Of a stretch of DNA of 58,847 nt, positions 46,703-56,558 are shown in pieces; the first letter of the stretch is position 1, and every line of letters begins with the position of its first letter. The notes under the pieces are model-generated. The model did no database searches and was not told the origin of the DNA. It worked only from the letters and a program-made list of their open reading frames with translations. The DNA comes from Candidatus Ornithospirochaeta stercorigallinarum (GTDB lineage: Bacteria > Spirochaetota > Spirochaetia > Sphaerochaetales > Sphaerochaetaceae). The stretch is taken from assembly GCA_018711525.1 (NCBI GenBank), contig DVIF01000046.1:1-58847 (forward strand), read 5' to 3'. Made by a program: the position numbers and the translations under genes.

Positions 46703-49083
46703 ACCTGCTTTTAAGGACAAGGGCTTATGCGGATAGCGTAAGCGATTCGTTCACACTTACCAGTACATTGATCCCGACATTCCATGTCGGGAATTTTCAC
46801 GCCGCATTCAACATCGATGCGGCCAAGATAATCTCCTACAGCCATGAGTCTCCCATCCTGCCCTTTCTCTCATCGTTCATAAACTCCCTGAACTACAGAG
46901 GAAGATTTCTTACTTTCGACCTCGACAGGTCCACACCCCTTGCAGGAGACAGAGCAGGACTCTTCGAGGGTGTCGTCCACCAGTGGGACGGCCTTGAAGA
47001 GAAGCTGAGCCTGAACTTCATGCTCGATACCGAATTCTTCGACTTCAGAAGCTATGCGGATGACCTTTCGTTCTCAAGCCAGGATGATGATGCCCTGATC
47101 CTCAGCGGCAATGTCCTTTCATTCACACTCTCAAGGGCATGGCCGGTGGAGATCGCATTCGAATTCTTCTCAGCTGTAAGCTATAACAAGAAGGAGAACT
47201 CCACATTCTACCCCATCCTCTTTGTGGATGCACCGCTGGTCAATGTCTCCGACATCTCGTTCGGGCTGAGATTCGGGATGCTTGGAAGGATGAAGAGCCT
47301 CAGCCTTGATGAGTTCATCAACTCCGAGAAGTCATATTTTCTCTCCATCCCCTTTTCCATAAAGGATGACGAGATGAGCCTGGGTGTATACTTCCAGCAT
47401 GACGGGGTCTACTACAATCTTTTCAACGAGAACTATAAGCCCGACACAGAAAGGGACAGCATCGCCGTCTTCTTCGATTCAGACCTCGCTTTCGACCGCT
47501 TCAAACTCAACATAAACACATTCATAAACCTCGACAAGAGCGACCTGAAGCTGATATTCGACAACTCCTATCTGGATGTCGCAGTCTCCTTCAAACTTGG
47601 AAACATAGACTTCCTCATGGGAGCAAGGAAGCAGAACCTCTTTGAATACGATGACTTCCTCTCCACATCCGATTTCTATCTCGGTATGGACCTCGAAACG
47701 GGAAGCATCGTCTCAGAGTTCCTCATAAGATACAAGAACGGACACCCTGAAATAGGTTTTTCCTCCTCTCTGGCTTTCATCGACGTGGACAACAACGTCT
47801 ACAGGGACTACATCCCGGAGAAAATGCTTAGCCTGCAGTTCGACCTCGGATTCGAGAACTACTTCGAGGCAGGACTTTATTTCAACATCAGCCCTATCCT
47901 TACATTCAAAAACGATGATCTCATCCTCTCTTTCAGGATCCCCATCTATCTTGAGCTTCTTGATGGAAGCATGAGGATGGTATCTTTGAAAGCAGACCCA
48001 TGGTTCGACATGTGGAGGAAGAACGACAGCATCGAGGATGTATATGACTCGGTCACAGACATCTTCTCCCTCATAGAAAGGATATCCATCGGCAAGAGCG
48101 AAGACTCCATATTCTATATTGACGCCTCCAGGGATGAGAGGAAGAGTGATGTATTCTTTGAGAACTACTCATCCTTTGATGCACTGAGCCTCAACATGGG
48201 GTTCAATTTCTACAACCTCGACTTCGGCATCTATGTCGATGATATGGAGAGTCCGAGGATAATCGACCCGTATTTCTCATTCTATCCCATAAATGATGCG
48301 AATTTCTCATTCAGTCTGAGCGCACCTACAGAGCTCATAATGAAGGACATGAGGAACTTCTCCCTCCGCTCCTTTTTAGGCTTCACATACACCCAGCCCT
48401 TTTTCAATGAGCGCCTTGCCTTCAGCTTCTTCCTCTATGGGGAGACATATGCCGAGTATGTTGATGGAACGCCGGTAAAGACCACTGTCATCTATGATTT
48501 CGAGAATATGGAGCTCTATGGCTATCTTCTGGGAGGAGAGCTCAGATGGGATGATGATGTCTTCTCATTCGGCATCAACGGGGGCATACACTCCGGCTCG
48601 CTCTACCCCAACTACTTCAATGCATTCTCATCCCTCAATCCCGATATGGACCGCAGTGACGACAAGATAGAAGGCTTGAGCTACTATGCTATTGCAGAGA
48701 CATCTCTGAGCCTTAGGAACTTCAGGTTCCTCATCCGCTACAGTCTGCCGAACATAGTAGCACTGATTGAAAACCCGTCTGCATACAAAGGGGACATGTT
48801 CACACTCGATCTGGAGTTCACACTCCATAACGGCATTGGAATGCATCTGGAACTTTCAAAGCTCGATTTCATCTCATCATTCTCCTCCCCTGACAACCTT
48901 GAGGCATACATGAACAATGAGAATACAATATACTCTGCATCGCTGACGAAGGATTTCGACAACATGAGCCTTGAAGTCGAACTGAGCACTGTGGCAATCT
49001 ATGAGGAGAGCGGGTATATAAACTCCTACAGGCTCAAGGAAGTCTCCCCGAGGCTCAAGATAAATTCCAGGATCGGATTCTGA
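46681..49083 (+). CDS. C-terminal beta-barrel segment of the same gene (reached by -1 shift at A9)
   Basis: From the A9 tract the -1 frame reads KKNIDRVDLLLRTRAYADSVSDSFTLTSTLIPTFHVGNFHAAF...; the track start 46768 is TTG with no SD; alternating beta pattern and C-terminal Phe (INSRIGF) as in outer-membrane barrels. Confidence 0.7.
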   Translation, partial: KKNIDRVDLLLRTRAYADSVSDSFTLTSTLIPTFHVGNFHAAFNIDAAKIISYSHESPILPFLSSFINSLNYRGRFLTFDLDRSTPLAGDRAGLFEGVVHQWDGLEEKLSLNFMLDTEFFDFRSYADDLSFSSQDDDALILSGNVLSFTLSRAWPVEIAFEFFSAVSYNKKENSTFYPILFVDAPLVNVSDISFGLRFGMLGRMKSLSLDEFINSEKSYFLSIPFSIKDDEMSLGVYFQHDGVYYNLFNENYKPDTERDSIAVFFDSDLAFDRFKLNINTFINLDKSDLKLIFDNSYLDVAVSFKLGNIDFLMGARKQNLFEYDDFLSTSDFYLGMDLETGSIVSEFLIRYKNGHPEIGFSSSLAFIDVDNNVYRDYIPEKMLSLQFDLGFENYFEAGLYFNISPILTFKNDDLILSFRIPIYLELLDGSMRMVSLKADPWFDMWRKNDSIEDVYDSVTDIFSLIERISIGKSEDSIFYIDASRDERKSDVFFENYSSFDALSLNMGFNFYNLDFGIYVDDMESPRIIDPYFSFYPINDANFSFSLSAPTELIMKDMRNFSLRSFLGFTYTQPFFNERLAFSFFLYGETYAEYVDGTPVKTTVIYDFENMELYGYLLGGELRWDDDVFSFGINGGIHSGSLYPNYFNAFSSLNPDMDRSDDKIEGLSYYAIAETSLSLRNFRFLIRYSLPNIVALIENPSAYKGDMFTLDLEFTLHNGIGMHLELSKLDFISSFSSPDNLEAYMNNENTIYSASLTKDFDNMSLEVELSTVAIYEESGYINSYRLKEVSPRLKINSRIGF

Positions 49084-49100
49084 GAAGGAGGTACAAGGCA

Positions 49101-50894
49101 ATGAAGAACATAAATCAGCTTTCCGCAAGAATCTCAGCACGCATCGCAGCAGGTGAGGTCATCGAGAAACCTGAGAGCATACTCAGGGAGGTGCTGGACA
49201 ACGCATTGGATGCTGGTGCCGATGAGATCGTCATTGAAATCGAGAACGGCGGAATCGACAGCATCAAAGTCACGGACAACGGAAGGGGAATCTCCGAAGA
49301 AGATCTTCATATCATCGCAACACGTCATGCCACAAGCAAGATAAGGACTGAGGATGACCTATATAAGATAAAGACACTCGGCTTCAGAGGAGAGGCCCTC
49401 TACTCCATCGCATCTGTTACGAAGCTCACCATAACCTCATTCGACCGGGAAAGAGAGGAAGGACACAGGATAGTCATCGACAACGGAGAGAGAGGAGATG
49501 TCGAGAAGGCTGCCATCAGCAAGGGGACGATTGTGCAGGCGGAGAACCTCTTCATGGACATCCCTGCCAGAAGGAACTTCCTCAAGCGCCCCAGCACCGA
49601 GGCTCAGAGCTGCAGGAACCTTGTGATCTCGAGGGCGCTTTCAAACCCATCCGTATCATTCAAGTTCTACAGCGACGGAGCGCTGAAACTCAATTTCGAT
49701 AAAGCCGAGAGTCTTAAGGAGAGGGTCATGATGCTCTACCGCCCGATGGGGATTGCCGATGCCGATGTAATGCACCTCAGAGGTACGGATGAAGAGTATT
49801 CGATAGACATCATCGCAACTACAAGCGCAAAATACAGAAGCGACAGGAAGGAAATCAGAATATACGTAAACAACCGTCCTGTAGAGGAGTTCAGCCTGAC
49901 GCAGGCTGTCACCTACGGCTACGGGGAGATGCTTCCCGGAGGTTCATTCCCGTATGCATGCGTCTTCATATGCGACAATCCAGAACTCGTGGACTTCAAC
50001 ATACACCCTGCAAAGAAAGAGGTGAAGCTTAGAAACATCAAGGAGATCCATCATGCGATAGTTCTCCTTCTAAAAAACGGCATTGAACGCATCATACCTG
50101 AGATAAAGAGCGAGGATACCACCCCATTCCTCTTCCCTGATAATACGGAGAGCAGGAAAGAGAGGGAGCCAAGGGTATTCAACCATATCTCAGATGCGAC
50201 AAGAACTGCGGAAAAAAAGAGCGGATACAATTTCATCAGCAGACCAAGCGATGATTCATGGATAGAGAAAGCAAAGGCGATAAGAGCAGAGAGGGAAGAG
50301 AAAAAGATAAAAGCAGAAGAAGAGAGAGCAGCCGCTTTAAACGATAGCGATGATGTTGTTGCGTTCAGATACGTAGGACAGGCATTCGGCCTCTTTCTCA
50401 TAGCTGAAGTCGGAGATGAGCTCTATTTCGTAGACCAGCATGCTGCACACGAGAGGATCCTTTACGATGAGCTTCTAAAAAGGGAGACCGTACAGCCGCT
50501 GCTGGTTCCAATCGAGCTCGAGATGGAGGATGATGTCTCCCTCTTCCTTGATAAAAACCACGGCATATATTCACGCCTTGGGATAATCCTCGAAAAAAAG
50601 GATGGCAGATGGCTGATCACATCCCTGCCTGCAATTGCACGGGACATAGAGAATGAGGTAGCAGCATTCATAAGCCTCAACACAGGGGATGAGAAGGAGC
50701 TGGAGAGCTCCATCTTCGCCATCCTTGCATGCAAGGCGGCGATAAAGGCCGGTGATAAGCTCGATAGATTCAGTGCAGAGGCAATACTTGAGAAGGTATT
50801 CAGAATGGAAGAGCCCGCGTGTCCGCATGGCAGGACTTTCCTTATCAAGCTTAGGGAGAAGGAGCTCAGGGAGATGGTGGGAAGGACGAAGTGA
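49101..50894 (+). CDS. mutL: DNA mismatch repair protein MutL
   Basis: ISARIAAGEVIEKPESILREVLDNALDAGADEI, VTDNGRGIS, RHATSKI, TLGFRGEALYSIASV, C-terminal ACKAAIKAGDKL, PHGRTF. Confidence 0.96.
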   Translation: MKNINQLSARISARIAAGEVIEKPESILREVLDNALDAGADEIVIEIENGGIDSIKVTDNGRGISEEDLHIIATRHATSKIRTEDDLYKIKTLGFRGEALYSIASVTKLTITSFDREREEGHRIVIDNGERGDVEKAAISKGTIVQAENLFMDIPARRNFLKRPSTEAQSCRNLVISRALSNPSVSFKFYSDGALKLNFDKAESLKERVMMLYRPMGIADADVMHLRGTDEEYSIDIIATTSAKYRSDRKEIRIYVNNRPVEEFSLTQAVTYGYGEMLPGGSFPYACVFICDNPELVDFNIHPAKKEVKLRNIKEIHHAIVLLLKNGIERIIPEIKSEDTTPFLFPDNTESRKEREPRVFNHISDATRTAEKKSGYNFISRPSDDSWIEKAKAIRAEREEKKIKAEEERAAALNDSDDVVAFRYVGQAFGLFLIAEVGDELYFVDQHAAHERILYDELLKRETVQPLLVPIELEMEDDVSLFLDKNHGIYSRLGIILEKKDGRWLITSLPAIARDIENEVAAFISLNTGDEKELESSIFAILACKAAIKAGDKLDRFSAEAILEKVFRMEEPACPHGRTFLIKLREKELREMVGRTK

Positions 50895-51401
50895 TCAGAG
50901 CACTTTCTCGTAGCTGTTGAAGTACTGGTCCTGGTATGTAAGGACATCACCGCTTTCGGCGGCACTTCCAAGAGCGACAGGTGTGCCATCAATCTCACCT
51001 TCCCCTTCCATCACTCCCGCTATGATTCCATCAGAGAGGAACGGAGAGAACTCTTCACGCAGGAACATCACGCTTCCATTTGCACTCATTCCAGATGAAC
51101 TGTAGAGAGTGAACACATACTCCCCCTGAGGGAATGAAGAGAGCTTTGTTATATCAAGTGGGATTTTAAACCTTCCATCCCCTGCAGCCTCGAGCTCCCC
51201 CTGCCATGTAAGAAGTCCGCCGGGGGATGAGATGGATATGAAATAGGATGACTCCTCATCACTTAGATCAACAGAGAAAAGAAGCCTTTCCCGACCATTT
51301 ACGCTCTCTAGGCGCAGTGTTGATGCTGTGAATTCAAAACTGCCCTTTTCACAGGAAAAGAGCAGGATTAGTAAAGCAGAAAAAAGAAGAAAGCGTCTCA
51401 T
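50895..51401 (-). CDS. Putative lipoprotein
   Basis: MRRFLLFSALLILLFSC lipobox; 168 aa. Confidence 0.65.
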   Translation of the reverse strand: MRRFLLFSALLILLFSCEKGSFEFTASTLRLESVNGRERLLFSVDLSDEESSYFISISSPGGLLTWQGELEAAGDGRFKIPLDITKLSSFPQGEYVFTLYSSSGMSANGSVMFLREEFSPFLSDGIIAGVMEGEGEIDGTPVALGSAAESGDVLTYQDQYFNSYEKVL

Positions 51402-52525
51402 TCCTTCTCTTTGAGCGCCTCACGCACAGGGTTGGCGTAACTGTTCAGGACAAATGTCCTTACATCATCATGCAGATGGGCAAAAAGGGAGAGGAAACGC
51501 TCGGTATCGAAATCCTTGTACTCATCCTTGAAACGGGACGAGGACTCGAGATAGTCGTATGCAAAATAGTTGGTATCCCAGAGTTTGTAGTTGAGGTGTA
51601 TCTGCCTGTCGATTTCCCGTGCGACATCCTCAGGACGCTCGAAATCCCCCTCAAGAGGCTTACCAAAGGAAACATGTATCTTCCCCTTATAACCCCTGAT
51701 ACCCTTCATCATCGAGATCGTATCCTCATACTTCCTCTTGTCGTAATGCCCCTCTCTTATCGTCTTCACCTCTTCCCTGCTCATGTTGATGTCATTAGGA
51801 TTATACTGATAAGAGATCGCGGTAGGAACGATCCTAAGCCTGTTTATAAGCTCATTGAAGCTTATTCCAGTCCCCTTCTTTGAAAGATAAAGCATCTTTA
51901 TGATGGCAGGATGCGTATCATCTATGCCGTCCTTGCTCCTTCCGCTCTTCTGCGCGACCCAGATGGAATAGTTGTCCTCGATTATGGTGTCGACGAAATA
52001 CTCACTGAGCCTTATCGTCTCAAGGTATTTCTCCCTCATCGGCAGATTCCTCTTTACGATTATACCACCGTTAAGGCGCAACAGGTCCCCTATGAACGGG
52101 TTTGCAATGAGATTGTCTCCGAATGCCATCTGGCACATCGGCTTCTTATTCAGGAAAAGGGCATAATCCATGAGCGTGCAGTCAAGCACGATGTCACGGT
52201 GCGTAGAGACATAGAGGTATGCCTTATCCGGATCTATGTTCTCCGCTCCGCTGGTGGTAAAGCCATCTGAGGTGTTCCTAAGCACCGCAGGAGAGAAGAT
52301 CCCCATGGTAAGAAGGCTTTGGAAATCGGTATAGCTGTGTACCTTGTCCTTCACACTGTTGATGTAATTGATGAGTATCTTCTTACCATCCTCCCCCTCT
52401 GGGACGAATGAATTGGCAAATGATGCGATCTTGTCCGTCTGGGAGAGAAAGCGTGCGAAAGCCTTCTCGAAGTCCTCTCCGAAGAAAGGTGTTATGTCTC
52501 CGTATTTCACATCTCTATCTTTCAT
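51398..52525 (-). CDS. Glycerol-phosphate acyltransferase family protein (PlsC/PlsB-like)
   Basis: STHRDIVLDCTLMDYAL (HxxxxD), LLRLNGGIIVKRNL, VSFGKPL. Confidence 0.78.
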   Translation of the reverse strand: MKDRDVKYGDITPFFGEDFEKAFARFLSQTDKIASFANSFVPEGEDGKKILINYINSVKDKVHSYTDFQSLLTMGIFSPAVLRNTSDGFTTSGAENIDPDKAYLYVSTHRDIVLDCTLMDYALFLNKKPMCQMAFGDNLIANPFIGDLLRLNGGIIVKRNLPMREKYLETIRLSEYFVDTIIEDNYSIWVAQKSGRSKDGIDDTHPAIIKMLYLSKKGTGISFNELINRLRIVPTAISYQYNPNDINMSREEVKTIREGHYDKRKYEDTISMMKGIRGYKGKIHVSFGKPLEGDFERPEDVAREIDRQIHLNYKLWDTNYFAYDYLESSSRFKDEYKDFDTERFLSLFAHLHDDVRTFVLNSYANPVREALKEKE

Positions 52526-53507
52526 TATCGTTACCTATAGTCTTGAGGAACTGAACACGCTCCCACGCATCCCCTCTTTCATAGTTGTCCTCGGCAAGCA
52601 GGGCGATGAAATCCCTGGTGCCCTCATAGCCCTTCTCTTCCATGAATGCAGAAAGCCCCTTGTTCATCTCACCGATTACTGAAAAACCGTTCTTGATCAC
52701 GGCCGAACACACCTCTGCCGCCTTTGCACCGGCAAGAAGCATCTTTATAAGTGTATCTGCAGAGTGGATTCCGGTATTGGCAGCTATATCGAGCTTCACC
52801 TCGGCGCTCATCAGAGCCGTCCATCTGAGGCTCATGCCGTACTCATCGGGACTGCTGAGAGGTTTGCATCCCCTGATCTCGAGGCTCTTGAGGTCGATAT
52901 CCGGGCGGAAAGGCCTATTGAAGAGCACAAGGCCGTCAAAGCCCACATCATCTATCTTCTTTATCACGCTGGAGAGGGAGGAATAGAACGAGCCGATCTT
53001 CAATGCGAGCTTTCCTTCTATTTTACCTCTTGCACTCTTTGCAAAATCGAAGAGGGCCTTATCAACAGCCTCCCCGCTTACATCTGCGTTGCTTGCAATC
53101 GGGAAATAGTTGAGCTCTATTGCATCCGCACCACAGGAAAGAAAGTTCTGGCTGTACTCGAGCCATGTGCTTATGCTCTTGCAGTTTATGGAGGCGATCA
53201 CAGGTATATCGAGGCTCTTCTTAGCCCCTTCCAAAAGGGTCATGTACCTGTCGATATAATAAGCCCTTGCCATCGCCTCGAAATACTCCTGGCTGTCGGA
53301 GTGTGCAAGATACTCCTCATTCTCAGCCGCATCAAGTCCGGCATCCTTCTCTATCTGTTCTTCAAATATTGATTTTAATACAACTGCTCCAGCTCCTGCA
53401 TCCTCCGCTCTCTTGAGGTCGTCAAGGTGGCTTGTCAGAGGACCGGAAGCCATGATAACAGGGCTCTTAAGCTTGAGGCCCATGTATTCAGTACTGATAT
53501 CAGGCAT
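52515..53507 (-). CDS. Dihydroorotate dehydrogenase-like protein
   Basis: MGLKLKSPVIMASGPLTSH, AGAGAVVLKSIFEEQI, VIASINCKS, CGADAIELNYFP, LALKIGSF, GIHSADTLIKMLLAGAKAAEVCSA. Confidence 0.83.
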   Translation of the reverse strand: MPDISTEYMGLKLKSPVIMASGPLTSHLDDLKRAEDAGAGAVVLKSIFEEQIEKDAGLDAAENEEYLAHSDSQEYFEAMARAYYIDRYMTLLEGAKKSLDIPVIASINCKSISTWLEYSQNFLSCGADAIELNYFPIASNADVSGEAVDKALFDFAKSARGKIEGKLALKIGSFYSSLSSVIKKIDDVGFDGLVLFNRPFRPDIDLKSLEIRGCKPLSSPDEYGMSLRWTALMSAEVKLDIAANTGIHSADTLIKMLLAGAKAAEVCSAVIKNGFSVIGEMNKGLSAFMEEKGYEGTRDFIALLAEDNYERGDAWERVQFLKTIGNDNER

Positions 53508-53577
53508 TGCGAAAATCTCCTTATCTACAAGATTATATCATGGCAGAGGAGAAATTTTTAGATAAAAAAACGCAAAC

Positions 53578-54030
53578 TTATATGATATAAGGAACCAAAA
53601 GATTCTTCGAGCGGTATACGATATAGGTCTCGACCTCCTGGACATCCTCGATCTTGGAAAGCTCATACTTGAAGAAATCAAGAAGGGAGAGCCCCTCCTC
53701 CTCATTGAGCTCTATCTGGACTATGAGGTCATATCGTCCCGTGACGACTGCGGCACTTATCACACCGCGCAGTGCGGAGAACTCCTCTGCCTTGCGCCCG
53801 AGGTCCAAAGTCTTCATCTTGACACCCATCATGATGATCTGAAGGCCGGGGAACATGGTCGGATCTATAAGACCGCTTATCTTCAATATCCCGTCCTCTA
53901 TCATCTTGTTGACCCTGCTGCGTACAGTGTTCTCGGTTATCATAAGATCATCGGCGATAGCGGAAAACGCTTTTCTTCCATCCAGAAGCTGCTTGATTAT
54001 CTGTTTGTTCGTATCGTCAATCTTCTTCAT
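53578..54030 (-). CDS. Lrp/AsnC-family transcriptional regulator
   Basis: IDDTNKQIIKQLLDGRKAFSAIADDLMITENTVRSRVNKMIEDGIL HTH plus RAM domain (VTGRYDLIVQIEL). Confidence 0.92.
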   Translation of the reverse strand: MKKIDDTNKQIIKQLLDGRKAFSAIADDLMITENTVRSRVNKMIEDGILKISGLIDPTMFPGLQIIMMGVKMKTLDLGRKAEEFSALRGVISAAVVTGRYDLIVQIELNEEEGLSLLDFFKYELSKIEDVQEVETYIVYRSKNLLVPYII

Positions 54031-54054
54031 AGTGCACCCCCATATAATACAGGA

Positions 54055-54078
54055 TTTGGCAAGCCGAAGCCTGCCAAA
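54055..54078 (-). repeat. Stem-loop with UUCG tetraloop between serC and Lrp gene
   Basis: Minus strand TTTGGCAGGC-TTCG-GCTTGCCAAA; no clear U-tract. Confidence 0.5.
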
Positions 54079-54092
54079 CCATTAAAGAAAGC

Positions 54093-55175
54093 CTAACCGT
54101 TCTTTCTTTCGAACTCGACCATGAAATCCCTGAGCGCTACAACATCCTCATACGGCAGTGCATTATAGAGGCTGGCTCTCAGACCGCCGACGCTCCTGTG
54201 TCCTTTGAGGCCAAGCATTCCTTCCTTTGTACTCTCCTCGACGAACTTCTTCTCAAGATCTTCGCTAGGAAGACGGAATACGATATTCATGCGGCTTCTG
54301 TATCTCTTATCGACAGGGGAGCGGTAGAATGAAGATGAAGAGTCGATCACATCATAGATCAGCGCACTCTTTTCTTTCGCCCTCTTGAGCATTCCCTCTG
54401 CTCCTCCGTTCTTCTCAACCCAGTCGAGAACGAGCTTCACAGCCCAGATTGAGAATACTGGTGGAGTATTGTAAAGTCCCTTGTTCTTTGCATGGAGGCC
54501 ATAGTCCATGTAAGCCGTAAGATTCTCATTCCTTCTATCAAGCATGCTGTGCTTCATGATTATAAGTGTCGCACCTGCAGGACCGAGGTTCTTCTGCACA
54601 CCACCGTAGATCATCGAGAACTTCGATACATCGACAGGACGTGAAAGGATATCCGATGACATGTCTGCAATCAGAGGGACATCCCCTGTGTCAGGGAATT
54701 CCTGCCACTCTATTCCTCCGATTGTCTCATTTGAACACAAATAGAGATATGCGGAGTCCTCACTCGGCTTGATGCTCTTCGGATCGGGAAGAGTCGTATA
54801 GTTGCCTTCCTTATCATCGAAGAATGCATTCACCTTACCTATCTTCGCAGCATCACTTGCCGCCTTGTTGGCCCAGGATCCTGTCTTCGCATAATCCGCA
54901 ACCTTTCCAGGAAGGAGGAAGTTCATCGGAATCATCGTGAACTGAAGTGTCGCACCACCTCCGAGGAAATACACATCATAGTCATCGGGGATGTTCAAAA
55001 GCCTCCTGAGAGTCGCAAGACACTCGTCGTACATGTTCTCGAACATTCCACCGCGATGGCTTGCCTCAATCATGGAAAGCCCTTCTCCGTTATAATCGAC
55101 GACCTGGTCCCTGAGCTGTTCAAGCACTTCGACAGGAAGTACTGACGGACCTGCAAAGAAATTCTTCTTCCTCAT
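54093..55175 (-). CDS. serC: Phosphoserine aminotransferase
   Basis: NFFAGPSVLPVEVLEQ, GLSMIEASHRG, YFLGGGATLQFTMIPMNF, CSNETIGGIEW, MIYGGVQKNLGPAG. Confidence 0.95.
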   Translation of the reverse strand: MRKKNFFAGPSVLPVEVLEQLRDQVVDYNGEGLSMIEASHRGGMFENMYDECLATLRRLLNIPDDYDVYFLGGGATLQFTMIPMNFLLPGKVADYAKTGSWANKAASDAAKIGKVNAFFDDKEGNYTTLPDPKSIKPSEDSAYLYLCSNETIGGIEWQEFPDTGDVPLIADMSSDILSRPVDVSKFSMIYGGVQKNLGPAGATLIIMKHSMLDRRNENLTAYMDYGLHAKNKGLYNTPPVFSIWAVKLVLDWVEKNGGAEGMLKRAKEKSALIYDVIDSSSSFYRSPVDKRYRSRMNIVFRLPSEDLEKKFVEESTKEGMLGLKGHRSVGGLRASLYNALPYEDVVALRDFMVEFERKNG

Positions 55176-56059
55176 TAGATTTTTCCCTCCTTCTTGAGAT
55201 TATCTATGGTCTCGACAACCTCTTCTCCTATCCTGAGAAGATTCTCGACACTGTTCGCACCCACATGAGGTGTAAGGGTTATGTTGTCGCACTCAAGGAG
55301 AGGATTGTCCCCTTCCATCGGCTCAACAGAATAGACATCCGTGCAGAAATGAGAGACCGCACCGCTCTTGAGGGCATCGGCCATATCGCGTTCGTTCACA
55401 CATTTTCCGCGTCCTGTGTTTATGATCACTGGAGACTTCTTCATATGTGAGATGAGAGCGGAATTCATCATTCCGTTCGTCTCCTCTGTAAGAGGAAGAT
55501 GCATGCTGATATAATCTGCATTCTCAACGGCCTCTTCAGGAGTTGCTACCATCTTAGCAAGGTCCGATGATGTGACGTATTTATCATAGGCGACTACATC
55601 CATGCCGAATGCACGTGCACGTTCTGCAACCTTCCTTGCGATATTACCCATTCCAAAGAGTGCAAGCCTCTTGCCGTAGAGCTCTGTCCTCTTCGTCTTC
55701 TTGTTCCACTCCCCTTTCTTCATCGTCGTATCGAAATAGACGATCTTGTTGGGAACGCTGATCATGAGGGCGAATGCAAGCTCTGCTACAGCAATGGCAC
55801 TGCTTTTCGGAGTATTTACAGCAATTATTCCTTTTTCCTTGCAGTATTCACGGTCGATGTTGTCCATTCCAACTCCACCGCGGATAATCAATTTAAGGTT
55901 CTTCGCACTGTCGATGTACTCTTTCGTACATTTCGTCTTACTTCTTACGAGAACAACATCGGCCTCACCAAGGCGGGATGTGTCTTCCGTCACTTCTCCG
56001 AAAACCTTGAGTTTATCGGGGAGACTCTTGTCAAACGCATCAGAAATTAGAATGAGCAT
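55175..56059 (-). CDS. serA: D-3-phosphoglycerate dehydrogenase (short form)
   Basis: LKLIIRGGVGMDNID, LALFGMGNIARKVAERA, VIINTGRGKCVNE, LTPHVGANS. Confidence 0.9.
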   Translation of the reverse strand: MLILISDAFDKSLPDKLKVFGEVTEDTSRLGEADVVLVRSKTKCTKEYIDSAKNLKLIIRGGVGMDNIDREYCKEKGIIAVNTPKSSAIAVAELAFALMISVPNKIVYFDTTMKKGEWNKKTKRTELYGKRLALFGMGNIARKVAERARAFGMDVVAYDKYVTSSDLAKMVATPEEAVENADYISMHLPLTEETNGMMNSALISHMKKSPVIINTGRGKCVNERDMADALKSGAVSHFCTDVYSVEPMEGDNPLLECDNITLTPHVGANSVENLLRIGEEVVETIDNLKKEGKI

Positions 56060-56151
56060 AATCTTTCTCCTATCTGAAAAGATTATCTCATGAGATTATG
56101 TATAAGTCAAATTTTATAGGTGAAATTTACAAAATCAGTAATTTTTACAAT

Positions 56152-56175
56152 AAAAAAGCACCCATTGCAGGGTGC
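56152..56175 (-). terminator. Intrinsic terminator of rpsU
   Basis: Minus strand GCACCC-TGCAAT-GGGTGC-TTTTTT. Confidence 0.85.
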
Positions 56176-56181
56176 CTGGAA

Positions 56182-56391
56182 TCAATAGCCTTTGCTCTGA
56201 TGCATCTTTCTTACTTTCTTCATCTGCTTGCGAGCAAGAGCCTTGTTCTTACGGTTCTTGATTGTGGAAGGCTTCTCGTAGTACTCTCTCTTCTTCCATT
56301 CGCGGATAATGCCCTCTTTCTCAACCATCCTCTTAAAGCGCTTGATTGATTTCTCCAATGGTTCATTATCATCGACTTTTACGTATGCCAT
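56182..56391 (-). CDS. rpsU: 30S ribosomal protein S21
   Basis: [42 protein letters not shown]; start at 56391 with an upstream AGGGAGGTGA-type SD. Confidence 0.96.
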   Translation of the reverse strand: MAYVKVDDNEPLEKSIKRFKRMVEKEGIIREWKKREYYEKPSTIKNRKNKALARKQMKKVRKMHQSKGY

Positions 56392-56436
56392 ATCTACTCT
56401 CACCTCCCTGCATCCAAGGTCTGGATTAGCCTTGTC

Positions 56437-56466
56437 ATTATGAAGGAAAACAACGCCATTTGTCAA
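56437..56466 (-). promoter_or_regulatory. rpsU sigma-70 promoter
   Basis: Minus strand TTGACA (56461-56466), 18-nt spacer, CATAAT (56437-56442). Confidence 0.6.
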
Positions 56467-56558
56467 TATAAACACAATATTTTCAAAAACTAATGTATAG
56501 CGCTATAAGGGATTACAGAAAACGCATTAAGTAATCAGGAAAAAGCCACCTTCCTTAT

